Assembly (NCBI GenBank): GCA_003508835.1
Contig: PUFA01000209.1
Span: 2,025,001 to 2,089,000 of the forward strand
From: Eonycteris spelaea
Taxonomy: Eukaryota; Chordata; Mammalia; Chiroptera; Pteropodidae
Length of the DNA stretch: 64,000 nucleotides
Direction of reading: 5' to 3'
In this document: positions 62,401 to 64,000 of the stretch, piece by piece
How the letters are laid out: every line of letters starts with the position of its first letter
Position numbering within the stretch: the stretch's first letter is position 1
Program-made: the position numbers and the translations under genes
The notes under the pieces: model-generated
The model's input: the letters and a program-made list of their open reading frames with translations, nothing else
What the model was told of the DNA's origin: nothing
The model's database searches: none

Positions 62401-64000
62401 TTTTGTCAGATTGTTTAAACAAACCAGAAAGTTAAGGACCTGACACTGCTCTGTAGAATCTTTATGAGGCATTAGTTGTGGATATGTGACCTATAAACAT
62501 TTCTTTATCCATATAGCCACACTTAGAAGTATCTCTCCAATAGTATCAGTAATAAAGCTCTCATGCTGTAAATATTTTGTCTGCTGAATATGCAAATATG
62601 AAAGAAATCACCTTTCCCAAGGCAATGGCATCCAGCTGTGTGGAAATTCAGAGGAAAGGGTACTATTTGGAAAAGCTCCATTTATCCAGGTGAAAAGAGG
62701 CACACCAACTCAGGAGCCAACCACCCTTCCCGGTCTGGTGAGTATCTGGTGCGCCAGGTAGAGTCAGCTGAGGAGGTAATGTGAGCTTGACATTTAGACC
62801 AACAGATCGGAGATGCCAGCCAGGCCTCTGAGCTTTGGTACATCTGACCTCCCAACCCTTAAAAATAAAGTCAAAATGTTCCTCTAGTGCTGGGCACTTC
62901 TCATCCTTCAGAACTTCCCATGAAATACCGCCACCTGCAGCCTGCATTTTATGCCTGGGACTGGGGAAGTTTTCATGCTGCGGTAGACCATAATCTCTAG
63001 TGCGGTCTCGACCCATGTGCTTTTCATGAGTCACAGCAGCTTGTCTGGCGTTTTCTGCTTATTTGGGATGATTTTTTTTTTCTTAAAATAATGTATATAT
63101 CATTTAGGAGGAAGATGTTTATTTTTGTATTTTGAAGACATTTTTTTCCCAAAGACATTTTTTTTTCCCACTTAGCTTTATGAAGTTTTATTTTATTTAT
63201 ATAAATGGGGAAGCATGCTTCCTAAGAATACTTTACGTAAAAGTGAACGAAGCTTTCTTGAACCGTTCGATAAGGCCTTTGAGAGCTGCAATGCCTAGTA
63301 AAACTGTGACAGCCATGTGTATTTTAAATTTTTTAATGGCCACATTTAAGAAACTGACAGGTACGATTAATTTCCCCAAAAAATGCATATTATTTAACAC
63401 GATATATCCAAAAATGATAAGTTCGAGATGTAATTAACATATGCTTAATGAGATATTTTATTTTTTTTTTTCTTTTTGTAATGTCCAAAATCCAGTGTGT
63501 ACTTTACACTTTCAGCACACCTCAGCTGCAGCAGCCTCCTTTCTATTGCCCAAAAGTCATAGGTATCTGGAGGCTGCTATAATTGGACAACGCAACTTCA
63601 GAGTATAAACCAGAGACAAATGCTTTCTGCTACTAATTTCTGCCTTCTACACATAGACAACAAGGCAGGAAAATAAAATTAAAACAAGACCTGTACCATA
63701 TCATCCCATCCCAGCTGGTGTATGCAGAGGCTCTGCCCATGGGTTGGCAGGGGAAGGGGTTGCCAGGGAGGGAGAGAAATCCATAAGGCCCCGAATCCCT
63801 CTCTTCCATAGAACTCCTGCCCCTCCAAGCTGGCCTGAAAGCCACACTGTTAGAGGTTGTTGACAAACACAGGGCATTGGCCCCAGAAAATCACAGCTTC
63901 CCATCTTCCCCAGGAGGGGCAACATGCCTGGGGATCCTCATCAGCCTTCCTTCTCAGAGGATGAACTGGCTGTGTCATTAGTGTCATGCAGCACAACAAA

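Larger units (their letters stand above)
59541..64000. other. Intergenic downstream region
   Basis: No exon is recognised. In human the next gene beyond the ADGRF5 3' end is MEP1A, in convergent orientation, but no meprin sequence appears before the window ends. The region holds a CA microsatellite (60301-60339), an MLT1-type LTR (about 61850-62400) and T-rich runs near 63440-63480. Confidence 0.6.

Noticed and set aside
59541..64000. MEP1A 3' exons expected from human gene order
   Set aside because: No meprin sequence is recognisable in any frame before the window ends; the gene is probably further downstream.

Overview
The window is mammalian genomic DNA. It has long introns with GT-AG splice sites, many ancient mammal-wide repeats (MIR, L2, MER5, MER20, MLT1-type LTRs, old L1M) and an AT-rich background. 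One gene is recognisable: ADGRF5 (GPR116, Ig-Hepta), the adhesion G-protein-coupled receptor that controls lung surfactant. It lies on the + strand from about 6094 to 59540. I could place 20 exons carrying the whole coding region, from the signal peptide at 6118 to the TAA stop at 58066-58068. The first, non-coding exon and the promoter were not found and probably lie upstream. The exons total 4032 bases, close to the human coding length of about 1346 codons.

The gene appears broken. Exon 4 carries an in-frame TGA (25020-25022) where relatives encode a cysteine, made by a 3-base deletion. Exon 6 and exon 8 each lack one base. The large GAIN/GPS/7TM exon 16 has three indels (-1 near 53141, +1 near 53448, -1 near 53569). 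Exon 18 has an extra A and an altered 3' end. The other coding exons are open and well conserved, and all splice junctions are GT-AG. This pattern suggests a recent unitary pseudogene, or a partly erroneous assembly; several lesions sit in short homopolymers but at least three do not.

Region by region: 1-6093 is intron/upstream sequence (MIR, MLT1, L2). 6094-12463 holds the signal-peptide and propeptide exons. 21705-28050 holds the N-terminal cysteine-rich region and SEA domain. 31306-47424 holds three Ig-like domains and the following spacer. 49247-53921 holds the HormR-like stretch, GAIN, GPS and the 7TM core. 55156-58068 holds the end of TM7 and the cytoplasmic tail. 58069 to about 59540 is the 3' UTR. 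59541-64000 is intergenic.

A lineage clue is a 224-bp retroposon at 39653-39876 with a 5S rRNA-derived head, an A-rich middle, a second unidentified module and 11-bp target-site duplications. 5S-headed mammalian SINEs are known from fruit bats (MEG families) and the springhare. The window otherwise lacks recognisable lineage-specific SINEs (no Alu, B1/B2, CAN, CHR or ERE) and young L1. A pteropodid bat is therefore my best guess, as an inference only.
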